Notes: generated from the letters alone by a model not told the origin. A stretch of DNA of 46,733 bases from a virus (IMGVR_UViG_3300006121_000012:1-46733); one strand, 5' to 3'; positions 36,161 to 45,354 are shown, counted from the stretch's first letter. Program-made: numbers and translations.

Positions 36161-37387
36161 ATGTCTGTTTTAATATTTGCTAACAACGCTAAAACAACCC
36201 TTTCAAGTGCGTTGACCAGTTCTGCTACGACTGTAAATGTGGCATCAGGAACAGGCTCATTGTTCCCCAATCCATCTGGAACACAATATTTCATTTTGAC
36301 TTTGGTCGATGCGGCAACTGGTTTGCTTAATGAAATCATGTGGTGTACTGCTAGATCAGGCGATTCTTTAACAGTCGTTCGTGGTCAAGAAGGCACTACT
36401 GCAAAATCCTGGTTGCTTGGTGATTATGTAAATTGTTTTCCAACTGCGGGAACGCAAGCTACTTTTGTTCAGCCTGACCAAGTTCAAAAAGGGACTTATG
36501 GTTTTGCAACTGCCGCAGGAACTGTAAACGCATTAACTGCATCTGTTGCATCTGATTTGAGTTCAATGCCTGACGGTATGCCCATGATTGTTGAGGCAAC
36601 TGGTGCAAATACTGGGGCGGTTACTCTTAATTTGACGATGGGAAGCACAATTACTGGAGTTTTCCCAGTAGTTAAAGGAAGCAATAGTGCTTTGGTTGCA
36701 GGTGATATACCGATTGCAGGTTATCCAATTCAATTAAATTGGTCGTTAACTCTCAATTCTTGGGTTATTCAAAATCCTGCATTGGGTATTGATACGATTC
36801 CCACAGGCGTAATTTTCACATTTCCTTGTACAACTGCACCCGCAGGATATTTAATTGCTGAAGGACAATTGGTTTCAAGAACTACTTATGCAAAACTTTG
36901 GGCATTTGCTCAGAGTTCTGGAAATATTGCGGCAAGTGATGGCGCATGGGTTCAAGGTCAATTTAGCCCTGGCGATGGTTCTACTACTTTTAGGCTTCCA
37001 CAATTAGGTGGATATTTTATTAGGGTTTTAGATAACGGCAATGGAATAGACCCAGGTCGTTCAATTGGAACGGTGCAAGGCGGTCAAAACGTATCCCATA
37101 CGCATACTGCTTCAGTAACTGACCCTGGTCATACTCATGCCGTAAATTTTAATGACCCAGGCCACCATCACACATACGGGTTAAGTGGAAATCAAAATCA
37201 AACTTTATCTGGTGGGCCAAGTCTAGCAAATTTAGGTGTTACAACAACTAACACAAGTACAGAATTTACTAATATTTCAGTATCAAACGCAACCAATACA
37301 ACAAGCATTTCAGTCACAAACTCATCTCAAGGGGGGTCTGAAACAAGACCTATTAACATTGCTTATTTATATTGCATCAAGTATTAA
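36161..37387 (+). CDS. Short tail fibre with collar domain (408 aa)
   Basis: Residues 1-105 form an N-terminal domain homologous to that of the 1519-aa fibre (SATTVNVASGTGSLFPNPSG, VVRGQEGTTAKSWLLGDYV). Residues 213-290 are a phage tail collar domain (PAGYLIAEGQLVSRTTYAKL, STTFRLPQLGGYFIRVLD). A His-rich set follows (SHTHTASVTDPGHTH, DPGHHHTYG, residues 312-339), which can bind metal along a trimer axis. The end RPINIAYLYCIKY is typical of collar fibres such as T4 gp12. Receptor binding is the expected role. Confidence 0.88.
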   Translation: MSVLIFANNAKTTLSSALTSSATTVNVASGTGSLFPNPSGTQYFILTLVDAATGLLNEIMWCTARSGDSLTVVRGQEGTTAKSWLLGDYVNCFPTAGTQATFVQPDQVQKGTYGFATAAGTVNALTASVASDLSSMPDGMPMIVEATGANTGAVTLNLTMGSTITGVFPVVKGSNSALVAGDIPIAGYPIQLNWSLTLNSWVIQNPALGIDTIPTGVIFTFPCTTAPAGYLIAEGQLVSRTTYAKLWAFAQSSGNIAASDGAWVQGQFSPGDGSTTFRLPQLGGYFIRVLDNGNGIDPGRSIGTVQGGQNVSHTHTASVTDPGHTHAVNFNDPGHHHTYGLSGNQNQTLSGGPSLANLGVTTTNTSTEFTNISVSNATNTTSISVTNSSQGGSETRPINIAYLYCIKY

Positions 37388-37396
37388 GGAGTTATC

Positions 37397-37675
37397 ATGT
37401 CAACATTAAATTATGGAAGCCCAATTACAGGCACGTTAGCGACAACAACTGCCGTTGCAACAATTCCTAATACACCCTTTCCTTTGACTATTGTTTTAAA
37501 TTCTGCCGCAGGTGGTAGAGCAATTCAATTGTCAGTTGACAATGGTGCAACTTATTATTCAGCAGTAACACCAACTGCGACACAAACAGGACAAATTTAT
37601 TACGTTTTGACTTTCCCAGTTACCAATATTAAATTTACTGGTGCGGCTAACGACACTTATTCAATTTTGTCTTAA
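37397..37675 (+). CDS. Small beta-rich fibre-associated protein (92 aa)
   Basis: Behind TAAGGAGTTATCATG. Begins MSTLNYGSPITGTLATTTAV, all-beta and Gly/Thr-rich, with QLSVDNGATYYSAVTPTA. It lies between two fibre genes and overlaps the next start (TAATG). A fibre accessory or tip protein is possible. Confidence 0.6.
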   Translation: MSTLNYGSPITGTLATTTAVATIPNTPFPLTIVLNSAAGGRAIQLSVDNGATYYSAVTPTATQTGQIYYVLTFPVTNIKFTGAANDTYSILS

Positions 37676-40600
37676 TGTATAACTTAACCCTTTTATTTGC
37701 AAATCAGGCGCAAACAACGCTTGCGTTGCCAGTTTCCAGTACGGCTACGACTATTCAGGTCGCAAGTGGTACAGGTTCTTTTTTTCCTGCGCCTGGTGCA
37801 AATCAAGGGTTATTGTTAACCTTAGTTAATGCGACAAATCAATTAATTGTTGAAATTGTTCTTTGCACAAATATAACAGGCGATGTTTTAACTGTTCAAA
37901 GAGCGCAAGAAAGTACGGTCGCACAATCTTGGAGTAGGGGTGATTTTGTCATCAACATGATGACTTCAGGAACTGCAAACACTTTTCCTCAATTGTATGG
38001 ATTGGAAAACCAACTTTATAGCGCATCTTTTATCAGCATGGCAACCGAAACTGGTCAGGTTACTACCTTGCCAGTTAACGCCAATGATTTGGCAAACAAA
38101 CAATATGTTGATTCGGTCAGCGGTGCGGCGGCTTCTAAATATGAGTGCCAATGCGCAACAACTGCAAATATCACCCTTTCAGGCTTGCAAACGCTTGATG
38201 GATACACAACTTTAGCCAACGATAGGGTATTGGTCAAAAACCAAAACAACAATGCTTATAACGGTATTTGGGTTGCTAGTACGACTGCTTGGATTAGATC
38301 AAGCGATATGGATAATTGGTCGCAAGTTCCAGGTGCTACTACTTTTGTGCAAAATGGCACGTTGTATGCTAATACTGGTTGGGTGGCTATTACTTCAGAA
38401 ACTGGTACGATTAATACAACGCCTATTATTTGGAGTCAGTTTAGTGGTCAAGGAACATATACCGCAGGAACAGGGCTTACCCTCACAGGAACACAATTTA
38501 GCATTACAAATACTGGTGTTACCCCTGGTTCTTACGGTGTGGCTAGTTCTGTTCCTACTTTGGTTATTAATTCGCAAGGACAAGTAACAGGCGCATCTAA
38601 TACGCTGATTAGCATTTCTGCGGGACAGATTAACTCAGCAATTCCAAATTCTGGACTTGCCAACAGTTCGATCACAATTGGGTCAACTTCGGTTTCTTTG
38701 GGTGGTACGCTGACAACCCTTGCAGGTACGTCTATTAGTGGTTCTACTAATACGTTGACCAACATACCCAATTCAGCCTTGGTTAATAGTTCTATCACCA
38801 TCAACGGCAACAATGTATCGCTTGGCGGTAGTACAACGGTGACGGCGGTTAATCCTTATGCTTTAACCATTGGCTCTGGTTTGACTGGCACAAGCTACAA
38901 CGGTTCAGCGGCGGTCACAATTGCCCTGGCAAATGTCGGAACGGCAGGAACATACGGTTCAGCAGGTTCTACGGCGGTTATTACGACCAATGCTTATGGT
39001 CAGGTCAGTTCAGCAACTACAACAAGCATCAGCATTTCACCTGCTCAGATTAACGCAACAATTCCAAATTCAGGGCTTACTTATTCAAGCATTACGATTA
39101 ATGGCGATGCGGTCAGCCTTGGCGGTTCAATTACTGTTACTGCTGATGTACCCTATTCGCTGACTGCGGGAACAGGATTGTCGGGAGGTTCTTTTAACGG
39201 CTCTGCACCAGTTACATTTGCCATCGCTAATACTGCGGTTACGGCGGGGTCATACGGTTCTGCAAGCAATACTTTGGAAGCAACGGTTAACGCCCAGGGA
39301 CAATTAACGGCTTTGTCAGCGGTATCAATCAGCATCGCCCCAAGTCAAATTAATGCGACTATACCCAATTCAGGACTGACGAATTCATCCATCACCATCA
39401 ATGGAAACAACGTCAGTTTAGGCGGTAGCACGACCGTAACTGCTGATACACCCAATAGCCTCACTTTTAATAATGGTGGCTCTGGTGCGGCATCTGGCAC
39501 GACCTTTAACGGTTCTTCTGCTCAAACTATTTCATATAACACCATCGGTGCTTCACCTTTGGCGGGTTCGACCAGTTTAACGACTGTTGGCACAATCACA
39601 ACTGGAACTTGGAATGGAAGCGCAATTGCCAATTCCTACCTTGCAAATTCATCTGTTACCTACAACGGCGTTAATGTTGCTCTAGGTGCTTCAGGAACGA
39701 TTACCGCTAATACTACAAACGCATTAACGATTGGAACTGGTCTTAGCGGAACATCTTTTAACGGTTCTGCGCCAGTAACGATTGCGATTGCAAATTCAGG
39801 CGTAACGGCGGGTTCTTACGGTTCAAGTGCGGTAATACCAGTTATTACGGTCAATTCGCAGGGGCAAATCACAAGTATTAGCACTCAGGCAACAAATGCA
39901 CCCACTTATCAGGGCACTTGGAACGCATCAACAAACAACCCAACTTTAACTTCTAGCGTTGGAACTCAAGGGTATTATTACGTTGTTAGCGTTGCAGGTA
40001 CAACCACTTTAAACGGTGTATCTGATTGGAACGTGGGTGATTGGGCAATATTTAGCGGTGGTGTTTGGGAGAAAGTACCAGGTTCTAATACTGAATCCTT
40101 TACAAATCTCACGACAACCAATTTGGCGGTTACTGGTCTTACTGGCTATATGTATGCCAATAATACAAGTGGTAACGTAACTGCAAGCACAACGATTCCT
40201 ACAACGGCTTTGTCGGGCACAATCACAAATGCTCAACTTGCCAACTCAACCATTTCAGGCGTGTCCCTTGGTTCTAATCTTAATGCGCTGACCATTGGAA
40301 CTGGACTTTCGGGAACTTCTTACAACGGTTCTGGTGCAGTTACGGTTTCAATTACAAATACTGCGGTTAGCGCAGGTTCATACGGTTCAGCATCAGCAGT
40401 TGGAACTTTTACGGTAAACGCACAAGGTCAATTGACTGCGGCAGGTAGTACCACTATTTCGATTGCGCCAAGTCAAATTAACGCTACGATTCCAAATAGC
40501 GGTTTGACTTATTCAAGTATTACTATCAATGGTAATTCTGTTAGCTTGGGTGGTTCAACCACAATTACGGCAGATATTCCAAATAGTTTGACGTTCAACA

Positions 40601-42234
40601 ATAGTGGAACAGGCGCATCTTCTGGTACATCGTTTAACGGCGCAACCGCAACAACTGTTTCATATAACACGATTGGCGCAAGCCCATTAGCAGGTAGCAC
40701 AAGCCTAACAACCCTGGGAACGATTGCAACAGGCACTTGGAATGGCACAACCATCGGCATCGGTTATGGTGGCACAGGATTGTCCTCAACGCCTACAAAC
40801 GGACAATTATTGATTGGAAATGGAAGCGGGTATTCTCTTTCGACCATTACTGCGGGAACTGGTATTTCTGTTACCAATTCATCTGGCGGTATTACGATTG
40901 CGGTTAATGGTACTGGCGAAGTTACAAGTTTCCAAACTTCTTTGTCAGGATTAACACCAAGTACGGCTACTGGCGGTGCGGTGACTTTGGCGGGTACTTT
41001 AGGGATTGCTTCTGGCGGTACAGGTTTAACTTCATTTGGAACTGGCGTTGCAACTGCTTTAGGAAATAATACTAATAGCGCAAGCGGGTTTGCGGTTTTT
41101 GATGCCAATAAAAACTTAACAGTTAATTGTTTATTTGAAGGTTTTACATCTCAGGCGGCAAGTGGAACGCAAATAACATTGGTTGCAAGTTCCGTACAAA
41201 ACTGGTTGATTACTGGTTCTGGCGGTCAAACTATTCAAGTACCAGATGCAACAACCTTGCCAAATGGCGCATTGTTTACTTTTAACAATAATCAAAGTTC
41301 AGGAACGATTGTTGTCAAAAATAATTCAGGAACTACGATTTGCACAATTCAATCGGGTGGCTATATTGAAGTTATTCTTCAAAATAATTCAATTGCGGCG
41401 GGAACTTGGGATTACCACAACTTAGTACCTGCAAACGCTTCCTGGTCAGCAAATACACTATCTTGGGTGGGTTCATATACTGGTGGCACTTGGAACGGTA
41501 ATGCGGTCGGTATTTTATACGGCGGTACAGGCGCAACAACGGCAAGCGGTGCTTTGTCCAACCTTGGCGGTGCGCCATTAGCTTCGCCTACATTCACAGG
41601 CACAGTAACGCTTCCAACTGGCACAACAAGCGCAGAACCCTTGCTTTTTGTGGCAGGAAGTAACCTTACTTCGCCAGTACAGGGGGCGCAAGAATATGAC
41701 GGTAATTCGCTTTATATTACTGGCAATACTTCTACTGGTAGCGGTCGGCAACTTATCCAAGCCTCACAAATTGCACAGTTGGCAACTTCAGCTTCCGTCA
41801 GTTCAGGCGGTCAATTCTTTACAAGTACGGTCAGACCTGAATTAATTTCAGGTCATTTTTACAAAATTGAATACAATTTAATTTTCACTTCGTATAGTTC
41901 TGCTCAAACGGTATTGTTTGGCTTTACCAATTCAGCATCGGCAAACTTTACAACCCTAAACGCAAACTATACTTTGATTCAGCAAGGATACGGAACGACT
42001 GCGGTAAGTAATATTTATGCAAGCGGTGCGACAACCACAACTTCTCAAGCAAGCCAACCATTACAAATTTCAACAGGTTATGTGGTCAGGCTTGAAGGTT
42101 ATGTCATACCATCGGCAAATATGCGTTTACAGTTAATCGTGACCACAAGCACAGGAACTATTACTTCTCAATTGGGTAGTAATTTTGTCATCACAGACCT
42201 TGGAAACCAAAATACAATCGGCAACATAGGATAA
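37675..42234 (+). CDS. Long tail fibre with internal repeats (1519 aa)
   Basis: The N-terminal domain (1-104) is shared with the collar fibre, and is likely the baseplate-attachment part. Residues 155-260 form a second domain (LQTLDGYTTLANDRVLVKNQ). From 264 to about 1040 there are diverged repeats of about 100 aa, built from NALTIGTGLSGTSFNGSAPV, VTAGSYGSAS and QINATIPNSGLTYSSITING-type segments; the latter occurs at 319, 459, 559 and 935. Residues 609-649 and 987-1024 repeat SYNTIGASPLAGSTSLTT. C-terminal residues 1380-1519 (VRPELISGHFYKIEYNLIFT) look like a distinct receptor-binding head. Confidence 0.85.
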   Translation: MYNLTLLFANQAQTTLALPVSSTATTIQVASGTGSFFPAPGANQGLLLTLVNATNQLIVEIVLCTNITGDVLTVQRAQESTVAQSWSRGDFVINMMTSGTANTFPQLYGLENQLYSASFISMATETGQVTTLPVNANDLANKQYVDSVSGAAASKYECQCATTANITLSGLQTLDGYTTLANDRVLVKNQNNNAYNGIWVASTTAWIRSSDMDNWSQVPGATTFVQNGTLYANTGWVAITSETGTINTTPIIWSQFSGQGTYTAGTGLTLTGTQFSITNTGVTPGSYGVASSVPTLVINSQGQVTGASNTLISISAGQINSAIPNSGLANSSITIGSTSVSLGGTLTTLAGTSISGSTNTLTNIPNSALVNSSITINGNNVSLGGSTTVTAVNPYALTIGSGLTGTSYNGSAAVTIALANVGTAGTYGSAGSTAVITTNAYGQVSSATTTSISISPAQINATIPNSGLTYSSITINGDAVSLGGSITVTADVPYSLTAGTGLSGGSFNGSAPVTFAIANTAVTAGSYGSASNTLEATVNAQGQLTALSAVSISIAPSQINATIPNSGLTNSSITINGNNVSLGGSTTVTADTPNSLTFNNGGSGAASGTTFNGSSAQTISYNTIGASPLAGSTSLTTVGTITTGTWNGSAIANSYLANSSVTYNGVNVALGASGTITANTTNALTIGTGLSGTSFNGSAPVTIAIANSGVTAGSYGSSAVIPVITVNSQGQITSISTQATNAPTYQGTWNASTNNPTLTSSVGTQGYYYVVSVAGTTTLNGVSDWNVGDWAIFSGGVWEKVPGSNTESFTNLTTTNLAVTGLTGYMYANNTSGNVTASTTIPTTALSGTITNAQLANSTISGVSLGSNLNALTIGTGLSGTSYNGSGAVTVSITNTAVSAGSYGSASAVGTFTVNAQGQLTAAGSTTISIAPSQINATIPNSGLTYSSITINGNSVSLGGSTTITADIPNSLTFNNSGTGASSGTSFNGATATTVSYNTIGASPLAGSTSLTTLGTIATGTWNGTTIGIGYGGTGLSSTPTNGQLLIGNGSGYSLSTITAGTGISVTNSSGGITIAVNGTGEVTSFQTSLSGLTPSTATGGAVTLAGTLGIASGGTGLTSFGTGVATALGNNTNSASGFAVFDANKNLTVNCLFEGFTSQAASGTQITLVASSVQNWLITGSGGQTIQVPDATTLPNGALFTFNNNQSSGTIVVKNNSGTTICTIQSGGYIEVILQNNSIAAGTWDYHNLVPANASWSANTLSWVGSYTGGTWNGNAVGILYGGTGATTASGALSNLGGAPLASPTFTGTVTLPTGTTSAEPLLFVAGSNLTSPVQGAQEYDGNSLYITGNTSTGSGRQLIQASQIAQLATSASVSSGGQFFTSTVRPELISGHFYKIEYNLIFTSYSSAQTVLFGFTNSASANFTTLNANYTLIQQGYGTTAVSNIYASGATTTTSQASQPLQISTGYVVRLEGYVIPSANMRLQLIVTTSTGTITSQLGSNFVITDLGNQNTIGNIG
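38560..40750 (+). repeat. Repeat-coding region of the long fibre
   Basis: The DNA for residues about 296-1025 of the long fibre encodes diverged tandem copies of two alternating segment types. Copies differ in sequence, so this is an expanded and drifted repeat. Direct repeats at DNA level could allow copy-number change by recombination. Confidence 0.7.
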
Positions 42235-42240
42235 CCAAAA

Positions 42241-44070
42241 ATGAGCAGTATTACATTTGTAGATTACCAAACCATCATACCTGCATCATGGTTAAATGAT
42301 GTAAATAACATGGTGTATAACGGCGTTGTCCCTGCGACAACCCTATCGCCAACGAATTTATCCGTCAGTACAAATGCGAGTATTGCGAACATTACCAATA
42401 ACGTAGTGTTTACTTCTACTGGCGCAATTACTTTGCCAAATGGTACAACTGCGCAAGAACCTGGTACGCCAAGTGCAGGTATGATTCGTTTTAATTCAAC
42501 AAAAACCCAATTTGAAGGATACAACGGTTCAGCTTGGTCTTCTTTTGGAATTGTTGGTGGTTCAAACGCACAAGTTCAATACAACAGTTCTGGTGCATTA
42601 GCAGGTTCTTCAAATTTAACATTTGATGGAACAACTCTAACGGTAAATGGTTTAATTACAGGTTCAGCTTTTAGCACTTACTTAGCAAGCCCTCCTGCGA
42701 TTGGTGGAACAACGGCTTCTTCAGGTAAATTCACAACTTTGACAAGCACAAGCGATGCTACGCTACACGGACTAACAGTAGGTTTAGGTGGGGGTTCTGT
42801 TGCAAGTAATACCGCTTTAGGAGTTAATGCTTTAATTAATTCAACTAATAGCAGTTATGGAGTTACAGGATTTGGCTATTCTGCTTTAAATTCTAATACT
42901 TCGGGTAATTCTATTGTTGCTGTTGGCGCAAATGCGCTTTTGTCAAATACAACTGGTTCATCTTCCGTTGCGGTAGGGCATGAGGCTTTAAAACTAAACA
43001 CCACAGCATCTAACAATACAGCAGTAGGGTATCAAGCAGGGTATACAAACACTACGGGAGAAAGAAACGTAGCCGTTGGAGGAGGTGCTTTATATACAAA
43101 CTCTACTGGGGTTCGTAACGTAGCAGTTGGATTTAATTCGTTAAATCAAAATACTGCTTCATACAATACCGCAGTTGGAGAAGATTCTTTATCTAATAAT
43201 TCAAGTGGTACTTATAATACAGCCATGGGTTATTTGGCCCTTTACTCCAACACCACAGCATCTAACAACACCGCTGTGGGGTATCAAGCCTTAAATGCTA
43301 ATACAGCATCTAACAATACAGCCGTTGGGTATCAGTCACTTAGTGCAATAACTAGCGGGACTTATAATACGGCAATAGGATTTGAAGCGGGTAACACACC
43401 AAGCACAGCTAGTTATAACACTTTTGTTGGCTCTAGAATTACACAAGGTGCTGGTTCTGCGTTAACAGGAGGCAATAATACTTGTGTTGGAGATTATTCA
43501 GGATATTCTTTGGCTGGATCTGCTACCTATAATACTCTTTTAGGTCAATCAGCTGGTTCTAATATCACTACAGGATCTAACAATACTTTAGTTGGTTATA
43601 ATTCGCTACCATCATCCGCAACAGATACTTATGAAATTGTTATTGTTGCAAGTAATGGTGGAGGTACAGGAAAAGGTAGTTCTACAGGATTTATTTCTCC
43701 TAATGGTGGAAATATGTATCAAGGTAGCAACACCACATTATGGTCTGTTTCTTCTGATGAACGATTAAAGAAAAATATTGTTGATAACACTGTTGGTTTA
43801 ACTGCTATCAACGGCATTAAAGTCCGTAACTTTGAATATCGTTTGCCTGATGAAATTACAGATTTAGACAAGTCAAATGCTGTAGAAATTACAGGAACAC
43901 AACTTGGTGTTATCGCTCAAGAACTTCAGCAAGTGTTACCTGATTGTGTAAAAACAGAATCTACTGGCGTTTTGTCCGTAGATTCTAGTGATGTTCTATG
44001 GCATCTTGTTACGGCAGTTCAGCAACTCAGCGCACAAGTTACTGCATTACAAGCTAAGGTGGGCGCATGA
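42241..44070 (+). CDS. Tail fibre with YadA-head-like repeats and S74 chaperone (609 aa)
   Basis: N-terminal SITFVDYQTIIPASWLNDVN is a common fibre attachment motif. Residues 184-455 contain about 14-15-residue YadA-head-like repeats (NTAVGYQAG, NTAVGEDSL, NTAMGYLAL). Residues from 501 hold the Peptidase S74 intramolecular chaperone: VSSDERLKKNIVDNTVGL with a Ser505/Lys510 dyad, and QLGVIAQELQQVLPDCV. S74 trimerises the fibre and cleaves itself off. The last 20 residues form a coiled coil (LVTAVQQLSAQVTALQAK). Confidence 0.88.
   Translation: MSSITFVDYQTIIPASWLNDVNNMVYNGVVPATTLSPTNLSVSTNASIANITNNVVFTSTGAITLPNGTTAQEPGTPSAGMIRFNSTKTQFEGYNGSAWSSFGIVGGSNAQVQYNSSGALAGSSNLTFDGTTLTVNGLITGSAFSTYLASPPAIGGTTASSGKFTTLTSTSDATLHGLTVGLGGGSVASNTALGVNALINSTNSSYGVTGFGYSALNSNTSGNSIVAVGANALLSNTTGSSSVAVGHEALKLNTTASNNTAVGYQAGYTNTTGERNVAVGGGALYTNSTGVRNVAVGFNSLNQNTASYNTAVGEDSLSNNSSGTYNTAMGYLALYSNTTASNNTAVGYQALNANTASNNTAVGYQSLSAITSGTYNTAIGFEAGNTPSTASYNTFVGSRITQGAGSALTGGNNTCVGDYSGYSLAGSATYNTLLGQSAGSNITTGSNNTLVGYNSLPSSATDTYEIVIVASNGGGTGKGSSTGFISPNGGNMYQGSNTTLWSVSSDERLKKNIVDNTVGLTAINGIKVRNFEYRLPDEITDLDKSNAVEITGTQLGVIAQELQQVLPDCVKTESTGVLSVDSSDVLWHLVTAVQQLSAQVTALQAKVGA
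42997..43320 (+). repeat. Short exact repeats in the YadA-like region
   Basis: The 20-base word AACACCACAGCATCTAACAA is exact at 42997-43016 and 43249-43268, and ACAGCATCTAACAATACAGC is exact at 43003 and 43303. They code for the SNNTAVGYQ-type repeat units and mark recent copy expansion inside the fibre gene. Confidence 0.8.
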
Positions 44071-44252
44071 ACACACTTATCACAACCTTAAAATCAAAGC
44101 AGGTTATTTGGGCAATCGTTATTGCCATACTCTCAGTATTGCAGGGCTTCGTCATGGAGCTATCCCTAACTCCTATCCATCAAATGATAGTGGGTTGTAT
44201 AATTTCTGTGGTCGTAGTGTTACTGCGATTTATTGAAACACCAAGTTCATAA
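44067..44252 (+). CDS. Two-span membrane protein, holin candidate (61 aa)
   Basis: ATG overlaps the fibre stop (ATGA). Begins MNTLITTLKSKQVIWAIV; hydrophobic helices at about 13-31 and 38-54 with a short turn and charged termini, a typical small class II holin layout. First gene of the lysis cassette. Other membrane proteins downstream are rival holin candidates. Confidence 0.65.
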   Translation: MNTLITTLKSKQVIWAIVIAILSVLQGFVMELSLTPIHQMIVGCIISVVVVLLRFIETPSS

Positions 44253-44266
44253 TATAATAATCTTGG
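44233..44266 (+). promoter_or_regulatory. Possible lysis-cassette promoter with palindrome
   Basis: A perfect TATAAT (44253-44258) follows TTGAAA (44233-44238) at 14 bp; TAATAA (44256-44261) would be at 17 bp. CCAAG (44241-44245) and CTTGG (44262-44266) form an inverted repeat around this -10. It would drive the genes from 44295. Confidence 0.45.
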
Positions 44267-44294
44267 CAATTTCGCCGTAAATTAGGAAATAGTG

Positions 44295-44513
44295 ATGCTA
44301 ACACCTGACCAAATCTTTAAAGACCAACCTATTACCGTACCTGCAAGCATGGTTCATGCTATCTGGACTTATATTAGTTCTAAGCCAAGTGCTGAAACCG
44401 CATGGTTAGTTGTTCCATTTCAACAAATGGTAGGACAACAAATGAAAGCATTGGAAGATGCCGCCAACGCATCAGCACCTGCTGAGACAACAGAAGCCCC
44501 AACGGTTCAATAA
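44295..44513 (+). CDS. Hypothetical small protein in the lysis region (72 aa)
   Basis: The ATG at 44295 has AGGAA 6 nt upstream. Begins MLTPDQIFKDQPITVPASMV and ends in an Ala/Thr/Pro/Glu-rich tail (ASAPAETTEAPTVQ). Soluble, unknown. Its stop overlaps the next ATG. Confidence 0.6.
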   Translation: MLTPDQIFKDQPITVPASMVHAIWTYISSKPSAETAWLVVPFQQMVGQQMKALEDAANASAPAETTEAPTVQ

Positions 44514-44701
44514 TGGCAACCCTCGCAGATGTCAGCAACAAAATAGATACGCACGTTGACGTTTGCGAGATTCGTTATCAGGCTATTGCCGAACAAACCA
44601 GAGGCGTAAATGCCAGGTTAAAACGCCTTGAAGGAATACTTATCGGGGGAGGTGGCGCAATTATTTTGCTTTTGCTTGAGTTGGTATTAAACAAGCATTA
44701 G
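44513..44701 (+). CDS. XhlA-like membrane protein (62 aa)
   Basis: N-terminal amphipathic, coiled-coil-prone stretch (RYQAIAEQTRGVNARLKRLE) then a single transmembrane helix (ILIGGGGAIILLLLELVL, residues 42-59). This is the haemolysin XhlA/holin-accessory layout, which assists membrane permeabilisation. Assignment is structural, not by strong homology. Confidence 0.65.
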   Translation: MATLADVSNKIDTHVDVCEIRYQAIAEQTRGVNARLKRLEGILIGGGGAIILLLLELVLNKH

Positions 44702-44710
44702 GAGAGCATC

Positions 44711-45354
44711 ATCGACCCTTTTACCCTTGCAATGATGGCTATTGGCGCAGTTAAATCTGGCGTTGCAATGTACAAGGAAGCCAAATCAGTTGGTAAAGAA
44801 GCTATTGGGGTTATTACTGAGATTTCTGAAGGTCTTGGTTCTTTTTTTGAACACCAAGAAAAAGCGATTGAATATGCTAAAGAAGCTGAAAAAAACCCGC
44901 CTAAAGGGAAAAGCCTACAAGCTATTGCTCTTGATAACGTCCTCAGAAGAAAAAAACTTGAACAAGCCGAAGCAGATTTGCGCACTATGCTTACCTGGGA
45001 AGCCCCGCCAGAACTTGGAGCATTGTGGACAGACTTCCAAGCTGAACGAGCCAAATTAATGGCGGATAAAGATAAGTTTGACAAGGCGCAAAAAAAAAGG
45101 ATGAACGAGAAAAGATACAACTTAAAGCTGATAGAGAAAAATTCCAGTTTAAACTTGCAATCTGTATTGCAGTCTTGGTCTTCTCCCTTACTTGCATTGG
45201 ATTAATGTATTACATCCGAATGGATTATTTGGAAAGTTTGAAAGGTGATCGAGGACACATTGAATTCAAAAAGAAATTTCACGATAATTCGGTTGAAATT
45301 GAATGTTTAAAGATTTTCCAGGAAACTGGATATTTGCCTAAATACTGCCCATGA
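44711..45354 (+). CDS. Membrane-anchored protein expressed by a -1 frameshift (about 214 aa)
   Basis: Two overlapping frames. Frame one runs from ATG 44732 (or ATC 44711) to a stop at 45205; it is helical with DNVLRRKKLEQAEADLRTML. The -1 frame, entered at the run of nine A (45090-45098), reads KKKDEREKIQLKADREKFQF, then a transmembrane helix LAICIAVLVFSLTCIGLMYY, and ends at 45352-45354, overlapping the next ATG (ATGA). A_AAA_AAA at 45091-45097 is in phase for slippage. Proteins of the MIDPxTA type in other phages carry this soluble-then-TM order in one frame. Either programmed frameshifting or an indel explains it. Confidence 0.65.

Noticed and set aside
38000-41800. Many long frames on both strands inside the long fibre gene
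   Set aside because: Low-complexity Thr/Ser/Gly/Asn codons give open frames in all phases; none has a ribosome-binding site or protein-like pattern.
43988-44236. Alternative frame of 82 aa over the fibre end and holin candidate
   Set aside because: The 44067 frame has an ATGA overlap and a clear two-helix membrane profile; the alternative has mixed composition.
44742-45059. Leu/Lys-rich frame of 105 aa within the frameshifted lysis-region gene
   Set aside because: It is an out-of-phase reading of the helical protein without start signals.
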